The notes under the pieces are model-generated. The model was not told the DNA's origin. It did no database searches and saw only the letters and a list, made by a program, of their open reading frames with translations. The translations under genes and the position numbers were made by a program. A stretch of DNA of 64,000 nucleotides from Polytrichum commune (lineage: Eukaryota > Streptophyta > Polytrichopsida > Polytrichales > Polytrichaceae), in NCBI GenBank assembly GCA_950295325.1, contig OX485804.1, positions 42,532,001 to 42,596,000 of the forward strand, read 5' to 3'. Below are positions 48,247 to 64,000 of this stretch, piece by piece. Numbering within the stretch: position 1 is the first letter of the stretch; every line of letters begins with the position of its first letter.

Positions 48247-48461
48247 GCCTTGACATGTGCCTAACTTCGAGGAGTTGGGTTACAAGGTTGGTCCCTCTTT
48301 TCTTGGTTAAAACCGTCCATTTCCAATTTTGATCGGAAACGGAGGTTTTCAGCCTTGCAAAAATGTCGTCTTGGATCGGAGTTCAAAATGGACGGTTTTA
48401 ACCAAAAGAAGAGGGACCAACTTTGAAACCTAGCTCCTCAAAGTTAGACACATGTCAAGGC
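48247..48461. mobile_element. 215 bp foldback element with long (~80 bp) inverted arms
   Basis: Left arm GCCTTGACATGTG, CTAACTT, GAGGAG, GGTTGGTCCCTCTTTTCTTG and AAAACCGTCCATTT. The right arm is its inverse to the end at 48461. Only ~50 bp separates the arms. It interrupts the tandem repeat region and has no coding capacity. The target duplication is unclear. Confidence 0.8.
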
Positions 48462-49416
48462 CGAAATATTTTTACCTTGGCTTATCAAACTCCGTTTCAA
48501 AACTAATGTTGTTGAATGTGTGTGGCCTCGCCTTCAATTTGGCGTCAATTTGGTCACTGCTAACAAGTAGAGAGTGTGAGGGTGAGCCAACAACCATTTC
48601 CAATTGCTCTCACTTTCACCACGAGACCGTGCAAACCACATTGGTAATCCCATTTAGAGAGGTAGACTAATAGTATGTGTGGAAAATTAGTGAAGGTGAT
48701 ACTAAATTTCCTCTATAGTCTGAAATTAGTGCCATCATAAGATATAGGGTTTGGGGAGCCCAAGTGTCAAAGTATCAGAAAATTTTCAATGCAAGCTCTC
48801 TTCAGTTTCTTAGTGTTAGGAGATGCTTAAGAAGTGAGTGGCACCAATTGACAATAAGAAGAACAAAACCTCTTCGAACTCATCAGAAAAAGTTTGCACT
48901 CTACAAACACCTTAGAGCACGCATTGATTTTCTTAAAATGTATGATAAATGAGCATGTATTCATGAATTCAATATCGCTCAATACAAAATTTAGCCCTTG
49001 CTAATTTTGAGATTTGACAAATAGTGTGTGTTTCAGGAATTAGTACTACACACACTAAGCAGGATAATCAGTGTAGTTTTCAATGAGAACCTAACAAACC
49101 TCACATTCGCCATAGCATTCTAAAGTATTGGGTTGTGTGCTCACTTTTACGGATTGAGCAATGAAATATACAATTGCGTGCGTAATTTGTCCATGCAGTG
49201 AGTCTCACATCAATTTGTCCTCATTGGCAAGTAAAGAATGCCAAGGGTGGGCCAACAACCATTTCAATTGCTCTCACCTTTACCGGCACAACGTGTGAAC
49301 TAGTTTTCAATGGAAACCTAACAAGCATCACATATGCCATAACATTCTAAGCCATTGGATTGTGTGCTCGTTGACATAACATACTCAACATTTATGTTCG
49401 TTCATGTGGGTCCTCA

Positions 49417-49478
49417 GAATAGAACCATGGGATGTTGGAAGCTCAACCTGGATCTAATTCATCCCATGGTTCTATTCT
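49417..49478. repeat. Perfect-arm hairpin (about 20 bp arms)
   Basis: GAATAGAACCATGGGATG and its inverse at 49460-49478 flank a ~24 base loop. It may be a very short foldback element or an RNA hairpin. It lies in the tandem repeat region. Confidence 0.75.
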
Positions 49479-49930
49479 CAAGGCCGACAAAATGAAAGCA
49501 CCATGCTAAGTAATTTTATACATCAAATCAAGCGGTAAAAGAAAACTGATGTGGTTGGGGGATACTTCGCCCTTTTAGTCAATTTCGTGTCAAGTCGTTG
49601 TTGCCATCAAGTAAAGAGTGTCACGGGTGGGCCAGTAATGATAGAGGACTTTTGCAAAAGCAATCAATTGCTTTTAAATTGAAATGAATCTCCAAAATGC
49701 TAACCATTCAAATATGGAAGAGAAAGTCTCGAGTCAAGGTACCATTTTTGCATCGTTTATTCTCAAAGTTGCTCTAACCTTAAATGGCACGATATTTGAA
49801 TCAATTAACCATATAAAAAATATGAATAATACTAATAACAATAAACCTAACAAACCTCACATATGTCATAGCTTTCTAAAGCATTGGCTTTTGTGCTCAC
49901 TTCATGGTTCAATTAGTGACAAGTGAACTT

Positions 49931-50600
49931 GCTTGAGTCGCTTCGCATTTGGGGTGCCAAGTTGTCACCGTTAGAAAAGTAGCAAGTGTCAAGGTTGCTT
50001 GAAACTTGTTGTCACCACTTACCCATTACTTGTATGTATTATGATGTAAGAAGTCATGATGGTTGGAATTGTAAGACATCATACAAACTGCGCATTGAAC
50101 ATTAAAAATTGATAGAATACAAGGGCACGAATGTTGAGAATAGTTGAAAGAGGTATGACCGGGGTAGAGAACACTCTTCATCCATACATCAAAATAGAGT
50201 GCCTTCTTTATTTTGGTCTCTACAATTGCACGTTGACCAATGTGGAGGGGAGATGTGTTGGGATGTCAAGGCGATCACTATGTCTTTATTCCCTCTAAAA
50301 TAGTGTTGGAGGAAGATGTGGTGGTAGGGTGGATATATAAGCTTTGTGCCTCCAACTTCACCGAAATCGTCTTCAATTCCACGACAAAACACCACAAGTT
50401 CAAGCACCATGTATTCCACCGTGAAGTTGTACATCATAGCAAGATGGCAACTTCCGCACAAATGGATTTAATTATGAAGTGTACATGGCATGTGCCACAA
50501 TAAGTGTTGGTAGAAACTTATGAGAAAGTTGACATGGCATAAAAATAGATCATGATTCAACAAACAAATTATCAAAACCATCATGGTACTGTAATGATAT
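49931..50600. other. Intergenic DNA, nothing recognised
   Basis: No family resemblance in either strand. Frames at 50189-50461 (-) and 50240-50503 (+) overlap each other and have no motif. Confidence 0.4.
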
Positions 50601-50603
50601 TAA

Positions 50604-50915
50604 GGGTGGGTTTAATTTAAAGTTTGGTTCCAAGAACTCAGGGTCCAAAATACCCTTTAATGGATCTTACTAACAAACTCAAGATTGGACTCAAGCTCGA
50701 AGATTGAGTTCTCAAACTAGGAGGATTTCATTCTTGGGCGAGGGACTACCAAGATTTGACGGAAAAGTGATGCCACATTAGCACCACTTCATTTTAATAA
50801 TACCTTGGATCCAATCCCTAGTGTAAAATCCTCGAGTCCAAAAGTTTGCTCTTGACCAACAAAATTGCACAATTTTGGAGTATCTTTGGTCTTGGACCCT
50901 AGTGTAAACCAACCC
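50604..50915. mobile_element. 312 bp Tourist-like MITE with TAA target duplication
   Basis: It starts GGGTGGGTTTAA and ends with the inverse of GGGTTGGTTTACACTAGGG. TTCCAAGA/GTCCAAGA recur as sub-terminal inverted repeats. It is flanked by TAA at 50601-50603 and 50916-50918. The termini match the GGG..R.TTYACAC consensus of the other MITEs in the window. Confidence 0.8.
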
Positions 50916-51201
50916 TAAGCTTTGCAACATTATTTTGAAGTTTACGTGGGCCAACTTCTGATGTTTAACTTACTAACTCCCCCTTTCCGAGGATACCAAA
51001 AGGTCAACGCCGTAACAACGGATTAAAGCACCTCACTTACTGTATCACCTTATGCAAAAGGCCTAAATCAAAGTACACACTCCCCCACTTGCACCTTCCG
51101 TAAATAAGTAGGATATGGTATTATTCAATAGGTCAGGGACTTGGAATCTACTATACTACCCCTGCCACACGTTTTTCTTTTAACAGTATATGTGAGTTGA
51201 T

Positions 51202-51430
51202 CACACTACACAAGATTACCCCAATGGATGTGTGTTACTATACACAGTTCCGCAATGCAACAGTGTGTTACTCATGATTTCCAATTTTACTAACAGAAGT
51301 TCAATAGGTTGTTCGGATGTTACAGGACATAAATGACTTTGCATGGTAAAACATTAGTCGCATTCAATAGTTATAGAACACATAACTCCGAATAGGAACA
51401 AGCATTAAGTGGGATAAGTTAATCAGTGTA
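51202..51430. mobile_element. CACTG-ended foldback element, diverged copy 2
   Basis: The right end reads AACTCCGAATAGGAACAAGC then GGGATAAGTTAATCAGTGT, matching the 7805-8012 element. The interior (GTTCAATAGGTTGTTCGGA, then GACATAAATGACTTTGCATG) matches it in reverse. The left end is eroded. Confidence 0.65.
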
Positions 51431-52670
51431 CAGGCTCACACAGTTCAAAAAAAATTCTTAACATTTTGAGATAAATGTACATTCAGCACTAGGTACCATA
51501 ACTGCTGACATGCTATTCTCTCTTTTGTTCAAAACGAGACTTGTTTGACTAGGCATCCGAGGACATTTGTACAAGCATGTCTTGGAGGTTGTGGAACTCT
51601 TGTGTTGAACCACACTTTTCAAGTCAATCTATTTCAAATATTATAAGCACACCATACTGTAGTAGGTGCAGGAACTAATAATCTATTTGTTGACCTTATG
51701 AGTCAACATTGTGTACCTTTGATGTACCATATTGAAAAACCAGATCTCATTCAGCACAAAAACGTTCACACATTGATGTCCGAGCACCCTTCACACCGTA
51801 GAGGAAGGGTATTAACCAATAGACGTTTCATTGGTTTCACTACCTTAGTGATATGGGTTGATATCATATAAATTGCTGCAGACTGATCGGTTGCTTTTAG
51901 ATCTACGACTTTGCAACTCACAGACGAAGTAATACATGCTTCAGATACATCCTATAAAATACTGCACACATCATTGAAAAACCTGGCATACACTCCATCG
52001 GAGCTGAAGAATGATAAGCCGATGAAAAAGGAAAAAACTGACTATCATGATTCTCATTCAGTGATAGCACTTGCAACACATACATATTAGTGCCATTGTT
52101 GCCGAAACATGAACAGTAGAAACATTCCGGATTTGGAAGAGCCCATCTATAATTGCTAAGAAATTCATCTCACATCCAATCCACCATGAGAAACAAAGTA
52201 ACTATGACGGGGTTCAATAAGTACAAAGAGGACATATGATTCATTGTATAATACAGAGATGAACATAAACTCTGGCTTTCCCAGTTCAAACTACTGGTAG
52301 AAAGTCGCTTTTGGTGGAACTGGGCACGGCAGCAGGCACTCCCTAGGCTTACCATGTTGACATGCTTCGGGTGGTAGATACAAGACCACCCTCATCAACT
52401 ACAAGAGCCTTCCTCGTGTGCTTCTTGCTCCATTTGTCGCTTGTCCAAACCTAATTCCAAAGCCCTTCACAATCATGCCAGTGGCCTGCTTTAACCCCTG
52501 GACTTCTCGCTAGAAAGACTCTCCCCTGAAAGACTAAACACATGTGAAACTGGACGGCGAAGTACAAACTAGCTAGCAGATAAACTTTCTAGGCCTCTTA
52601 TTAGGTTCCATACCAAACCATAGATAACCACCAGCCACTGCCAAAATGGCCATCATCACGTGGTCTGCAC
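51431..52670. other. Intergenic DNA and 3' region of kinesin-13A
   Basis: The kinesin 3' UTR should occupy the part next to 52671. Nothing else was recognised. Confidence 0.4.
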
Positions 52671-59346
<6,676 letters not shown>

Positions 59347-60700
59347 GGCATGCCATAGCCCCCATTAGCTAAAGGCCGGTCGGCCAATCTCGCAAAACAG
59401 AACGTAGGCCTGGATGATGATAAGAAGGACGGTTCTTCTAAGCTAAGAACTCCGGACTAGGACTAGGTCTTCCTTCGCCTTCAAAAAGACGCAACTCTGG
59501 AAACTCAGAACAACCAGCGCAGGACAACCTAACCCTCCCTCCTCCACGTTCTCGAATGGCAGATTGGCAATGCCACCGAACGAAATCAGCTACGTCCCAA
59601 ACCGCACCCAAAGCCAAATTAGAAAATAGGCGCCCCACCCCCCCTACCCACAACTAATCGAAGATATAGCTCCAGGTCTGCCGATATAATAAAAGCTGCC
59701 TGAAACAGCGATGCACCAGATGTGGCCCCTCAACATCACCATCATCATCATCATCACCATCATCCACGCATTGCTCCCCACAGATTGCCACACATCCTTC
59801 CCCCAAATCCGAGAAGCTGATCCACCCACTCAAGCCCAACCCATCCCAACTCAACTCAACATCAATCACAATACCCACTCAGAATTGAAAGATCACACAA
59901 TGGCGAGCGACATCCGATTGAAACCTCACAAAACCAAGCTCCCCCAACCCTACCCGACCCATCAAAATGCAGCACCAAACGACACAAACACACACATAAC
60001 ACACACACTCTCTCCAAGCCCACACACTAACTACCTCCCTTCCTTCCTCCCCTTCCTCATTCCCTTCCGTCTCCCCTTCCGCCCTCCCACACACTCATCA
60101 CAAAAAGACAGACGCACGCAAATGCCAAGCCTGCGATTGACCTGACCCGACCCGACCCGACCCAACCCAACCCAACCCGCGGTGCGCTGCGATCGAGGCG
60201 GGGCGTGCAGGAAGGGAGGCGAGTTGAGAGGCACGTGTAACTGGGGTCGGAAGGTTTGATGGGGAGAGGAGCGGGTGATGCTTGGAATGCATACCTAATG
60301 AATGGAAAATGCGTTGAAAAGGGGCTCGTGCCAGGGCGGGGCGATGGTGGGCAAAGAGGGAAGTCTGGCTGTTTGGTTACATGCTTGCTTACATACGAAC
60401 GAGGGGACAGGGAGATGCGCAAGGAGAGAGCAGAGGAATGAGGAGAAGGCGAAGGCAAAGGGGAGGGTGGTGCGCGAGAGAGAGAGAGAAAGGGAGAGAG
60501 AGAGAAAGAGAGCGAGCGAGCGAGCAAGCGAGGGGGGCGGAGGCAGGCGATGGTTAGCAGCCCCTGGAGGCGGGGCTTGGCAGGGTTGCCTGTGCAAACC
60601 CAAGGGGAAGGGAAAGGGAAAGGGAAAGGGAAGAAGACAAAGGGCCCAGGCGAGGTGGGGCCCACCCCCTCCTCTCATAAATCAATCACAAAGGTACTCG
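59347..60700 (-). promoter_or_regulatory. Kinesin-13A promoter/5' leader region
   Basis: The sequence becomes pyrimidine-rich on the gene strand. A CT/CTTT run (GA on the plus strand) lies at 60476-60535, a (CCCTTT)n run at 60604-60632, CCGAC/CCAAC runs at 60143-60178 and an ATC run at 59738-59765. Overlapping frames on both strands up to ~200 codons are proline/serine-rich low-complexity artefacts. A CT-rich core-promoter or leader element is plausible. No TATA box was assigned. Confidence 0.4.
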
Positions 60701-60770
60701 GATTTTGAAGTTGCCATTTCCTCTCCGCTACGTGATTTGGGGGACGGGATTTGTGCCCTCCACCCCTTGT
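60700..60770. repeat. R3 repeat unit fragment beside the satellite
   Basis: GAAGTTGCCATTTCCTCTCC, then GATTTGGGGGACGGGATTTG and TGCCCTCCACCCC match the R3 units at 62184, 62548 and later. It lies just before the 51 bp satellite. Confidence 0.7.
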
Positions 60771-60821
60771 TGTATCTTCTTCTTACAGCCGGTGTCCACT
60801 TTCACGATTGAAGCCTTCAAT

Positions 60822-61290
60822 GCCCTTCAAACGCGATTCGGCCCTTCAAATATCTACCTCTCTCACAATACAGCCCTTCAAATGCGATTCGGCCCTTCAA
60901 ATATCTACTTCTCTCACAAAACAACCCTTCAAACGTGATTCGGCCCTTCAAATATCTACCTCTCACAAAACAGCCCTTCAAACGCGATTCGGCCCTTCAC
61001 ATATCTACCTATCTCACAATACAGCCCTTCAAACGCGATTCGGCCCTTCAAATATCTACCTCTCTCACAAAACAGCCCTTCAAACGTGATTCGGCCCTTC
61101 AAATATGTACCTCTCTCACAATACAGCCCTTCAAACGCGATTCGGCCCTTCAAATATATACCTCTCTCACAAAACAGCCCTTCAAACGTGATTCGGCCCT
61201 TCAAATATGTACCTCTCTCACAAAACAGCCCTTCAAACGCGATTTGGCCGTTCAAATATATACCTCTCTCACAAAACAACCCTTCAAAAT
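60822..61290. repeat. 51 bp satellite, about 9 units
   Basis: Units start at 60822, 60873, 60924, 60973, 61024, 61075, 61126, 61177, 61228 and 61279 (51 bp each, one 49 bp). Each contains GCCCTTCAAACGCGATTCG followed by GCCCTTCAAATATCTACC and TCTCTCACAAAACA, so the half-unit GCCCTTCAAA occurs twice. Because 51 is 17 codons, frames stay open across the array on both strands with 17-residue periodic products. There is no sign of selection for either, so I treat it as non-coding. Confidence 0.92.
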
Positions 61291-62180
61291 GCAACCCTGG
61301 ATCGAAACTGAAGACGTTGTCACTTGGAGTCCTCGATATACTTTGCCCGCCACAAGAACCAAGCGTAGGGCATTGTCACTGCAAGAAGTGGAGTTGGATG
61401 GTTCGTTCTTAATTCTTCACATTCTACTGGAAAACATGTACCATGTAATTCACGCACAAGTTTAATATGAGTTTTGTATTTCATTTCTATATTCTTAGAT
61501 TGACGTCTTGGATTTGAAATTTGAGAGCCCTTCAAAATGAAACTCATACGAGGGCTTCAATCTTGAACATTGCCGGTGTCCCAAATCCCACTCGCGTTTA
61601 GCAACTCCCACCGCGGAGGCAAAGTCCCAACTTTTGAGCCTCAAGTCACCATTTGAAGGTGGTCAATTATAATTGGAGTTGGGTCTTTATTATTTTAAGA
61701 AATAATTATATTCGTGGGACTTGTGTTGTTGAGAGTTGGGTCTAGCTTTATGCTCGACCCAACTCTCAACACAAGCCCCAAGCCTCACCTCCAGAAAGTG
61801 TTGTCATGTAGGCATCCATACCATTCTTGGGATCCCATGTGAACCAGTCCATGCATGCAAACACATCCATCCAATGTTCGGGGAGATTTTTGGGCATAAT
61901 CGGTCAAGATCCGATCCTTAGTGTTTCCAAGTCCAACAAGTTACGTGTTATGATCTTTCGTTTTTTCTTTACTAGTGTGAGGTATATTCCACGGACTCCT
62001 CTAAAATGAGTTGGTATTTTTCATGATGTTTTGATGGACTTCAACCGGTTATTTCTCAAACTCAATTGGTTCATTTGTAACTAAGCAACCAATTCTCCCC
62101 GTTTGTTGCCTCCATCTTGTTTTGAAAATAAATGGCACACACTTCAACATATTGTTCGTGAAAATGTCTTCAACAATACA
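61291..62180. other. Intergenic DNA with one hairpin
   Basis: A strong palindrome at 61717-61778 has GAGAGTTGGGTC and GACCCAACTCTC arms. Its core TTGGGTC.AGC resembles the hairpin inside the 4155-4538 MITE, so this may be a decayed relative. No gene was seen. Confidence 0.5.
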
Positions 62181-62183
62181 ACT

Positions 62184-63600
62184 CAGATCCCAAAGTTGCA
62201 ATTTTTTTCTACATAATTTGGGGGAAGAGATTTGCGCCCTCCACCCCAATTTTTTTAAGGTGGACCAACTACTTACATTCAAACACATCCACCTCACTCA
62301 TAAATTTGTACCATTTGATCTAGCATATTGTTTATGAATATCTTCAATGATATGTGTATCTCATAATCACCCCTTAGTATGTAACGAGGAGAAAGAGATT
62401 TGTGTCCTCCGCCCCCAATTTCCTTACAGTGAACCAACTACATTCAAACACATAACTTATTGTTTATGTTTAGCAACCCATAGAGGTGGGGTCACGCAAC
62501 AAGAGGAAGAAGTTGAGGCTCTCCCCTCTCTCTCTCTAAGCACCCAAATTTTAAAGTTGCCATTCTTTGCTCCTACATATTTTGGGGGTGAGATTTGTGC
62601 TTTCCACCCCAAGTTTCTCAAGGTGAACTATACATTCAAACACATTCACCTCATGTGGTTCAACATATTGTTTATGAAATTGTCTTCGAATGTATATCTC
62701 GTAATTGATCACTCATCCACAAAGGCACGACATTACCCATAACCCTAGATTTTATCTACGAGCAAAGCATTATGGATTGGATAATCAACAAAAAGAGAGT
62801 AGATGATGACACTTGCCAATTATCTAGCCCATAATCAGTCCTTTGTACATAATTTTGGGGAACATATTGTACCCTTCACACTAAGTTCATAAGGTTGAAC
62901 CATACATTTAAACACACCCATCTTACTTGGAAAATAATATCTTATGGTCGAACATATCGTTTATAAATACCTCGGATAGTATGTATACCTCATAATCAAT
63001 GCTAGTACATAACTTGGGGGAATATATTGTGCCCTCCACCCCGTGTTACTTAGGATGAACTAACTACATTCAAACACGTCCATTTCACTCGTAAACTAAT
63101 GCCATATGGTCCAACATCTTCTTTATAAATATCTTCAATGATTTGTGTACTTGTATTTTGGTTTTTTCTTGCAATTAATTTTTTTATTTGTGCCAAAAAA
63201 CAAAAACAAAACAATGATTTGTGCCCTTGGCCTCAAGTTTCTTGGGTTGAACCAAATACATTCATAAACATCTACCTCACTCCTAAAATAATTGTCATAT
63301 GGCCTAACACGTTGTTTATATGTCTACAATGATTTTTATAACTCAAAGTGTTGGCAATCTCCAACGTCAATGACATGTAATGCGCCCATTGGACACGAGC
63401 ACGTCGATTATAGATTGTAGCACACTATCCTTGCGAGATGGTCACCGCAACGTATGATATTTAATATATATTGCCCTACTATGAATTATAGCACAAGGAC
63501 GCCTTGCTACATCCCATAGCAGGGCTCCTTGCGTGCAATGTACGGTCCATAACCACTCCTACTACATAATATGGGGGAAGATATTTGTGCCCTTTGCCTC
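62184..63600. repeat. R3 repeat array, units of ~150-200 bp (at least six, diverged)
   Basis: Units begin near 62184, 62380, 62545, 62825, 63000, 63200 and 63550. Each contains a T.GGGGGAA.A.ATTTGTGCCCTCCACCCC box, then AAGGT.GAACCAACTACATTCAAACAC, then CACCTCACTC.TAAA, then CATATTGTTTATGAATATCTTCAATGATATGTGTA.CTCATAAT. Spacers vary. The repeats do not code in a common frame. Confidence 0.8.
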
Positions 63601-64000
63601 AAGTATGAGCACTCAAGTATGGTCACTCAATTCTAGACCATGTACACCAAAAATGAAACTAGAACTTCTAAGATGCATCACAAGAAAAGGTCAAATTTTA
63701 TCAATGTTTTCCCCTAAGCAGATGTACATGGTGTTTATTATGTACGGGAAAAATGGCAACCAAATTTGGTGACCTCTTCTTGTATAGAAGATGCCATTTT
63801 GTATTGGAATGACATAAAATTAAACTATAACAATTAGTATAGAAAATGAAGATGAATCTTAGGAAATGCAAAATATGTTGTTATTGAATTCGTATCTCCA
63901 ATACACATTTATGAATTCTGAAATAATTTGTAGCATATACCACAGAGGTAGCGAACTTTGACATCACGTTGTTTTCTAATGTGTATGAAGTGACCCCCCC
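63601..64000. other. Intergenic DNA to the window end
   Basis: No gene recognised. The final bases are a poly-C run cut by the window edge. Confidence 0.5.

Larger units (their letters stand above)
48000..49930. repeat. Diverged tandem repeat region with inserted foldbacks
   Basis: A ~180-300 bp unit recurs around 48020-48240, 48530-48670, 49075-49250, 49250-49395 and 49560-49920. Shared phrases include CAATTGCTCTCAC, AACGTGTGAACT.GTTTTCAATG, AACC.AACAAACCTCACAT, GCCATA.CATTCTA, TTG.GTGCTCAC and AGAGTG..A.GGGTGGGCCA. No coding frame runs through it. Confidence 0.65.

Noticed and set aside
60057-60665. A 202-codon minus-strand frame rich in Pro, Ser and Arg upstream of kinesin-13A
   Set aside because: It overlaps other open frames on both strands in low-complexity, GC-richer DNA. 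No domain, and it coincides with the likely promoter/leader.
60935-61465. 176-codon frame over the 51 bp satellite
   Set aside because: Open only because the unit is a multiple of three and lacks stops. Equally open on the other strand.

Overview
This is a nuclear genome window from a land plant. It holds three well-supported intron-containing genes separated by AT-rich intergenic DNA full of decayed transposable elements, MITEs and local tandem duplications. The genes are a CLC-7-like chloride channel/transporter (+ strand, 10728-19413, 23 exons), a long-chain-base/sphingosine kinase (- strand, 41043-47074, 10 exons) and a kinesin-13A-type microtubule depolymerase (- strand, 52671-59346, 12 exons). 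I assembled each exon chain by hand from GT-AG sites. Every junction keeps frame, and the chains give 870, 496 and 794 residues. The kinesin and the lipid kinase are plant-type. The CLC belongs to the CLC-6/7-like lineage that I associate with algae and seedless plants, and most introns are short (about 100-500 bp). A bryophyte, lycophyte or fern is therefore my best guess, but the species is not established.

Layout. 0-8 kb: a LINE remnant, two Tourist-like MITEs facing each other, a dispersed repeat with a MITE inserted, and a CACTG-ended foldback. 8.1-10.7 kb: promoter and leader of the CLC gene, including a ~350 bp tandem duplication. 10.7-19.4 kb: the CLC gene. One intron contains a group II intron reverse-transcriptase fragment, and the last intron holds decayed copies of the start of the final exon. 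21-33 kb: repeat-dominated, with a ~1.2 kb repeat block in up to three copies. One copy is interrupted by a 2.7 kb TIR element with an 8 bp target duplication, another by a rearranged Ty3/gypsy fragment in which pol lies on + and gag-PBS-LTR on -. 35.9-38.5 kb: a decayed PIF/Harbinger element with transposase (+) and a Myb/trihelix-like accessory gene (-) in convergent orientation. 38.9-39.6 kb: an unrecognised pseudogene and a minisatellite. 41-47.1 kb: the lipid kinase, with a MITE in its last intron and tandem repeats in its first intron and upstream. 48-51.5 kb: diverged tandem repeats and more MITEs. 52.7-59.3 kb: kinesin-13A. 60-64 kb: its upstream region, a 51 bp satellite and a family of ~150-200 bp repeats.

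The three host genes do not form a functional unit: one is an endomembrane anion transporter, one signals through sphingolipids and one acts on microtubules. The recurring theme is tandem duplication at gene edges: the CLC leader, CLC last exon, kinase intron 1, kinase promoter and kinesin upstream DNA. Insertions can be read against paralogous empty sites inside the window.
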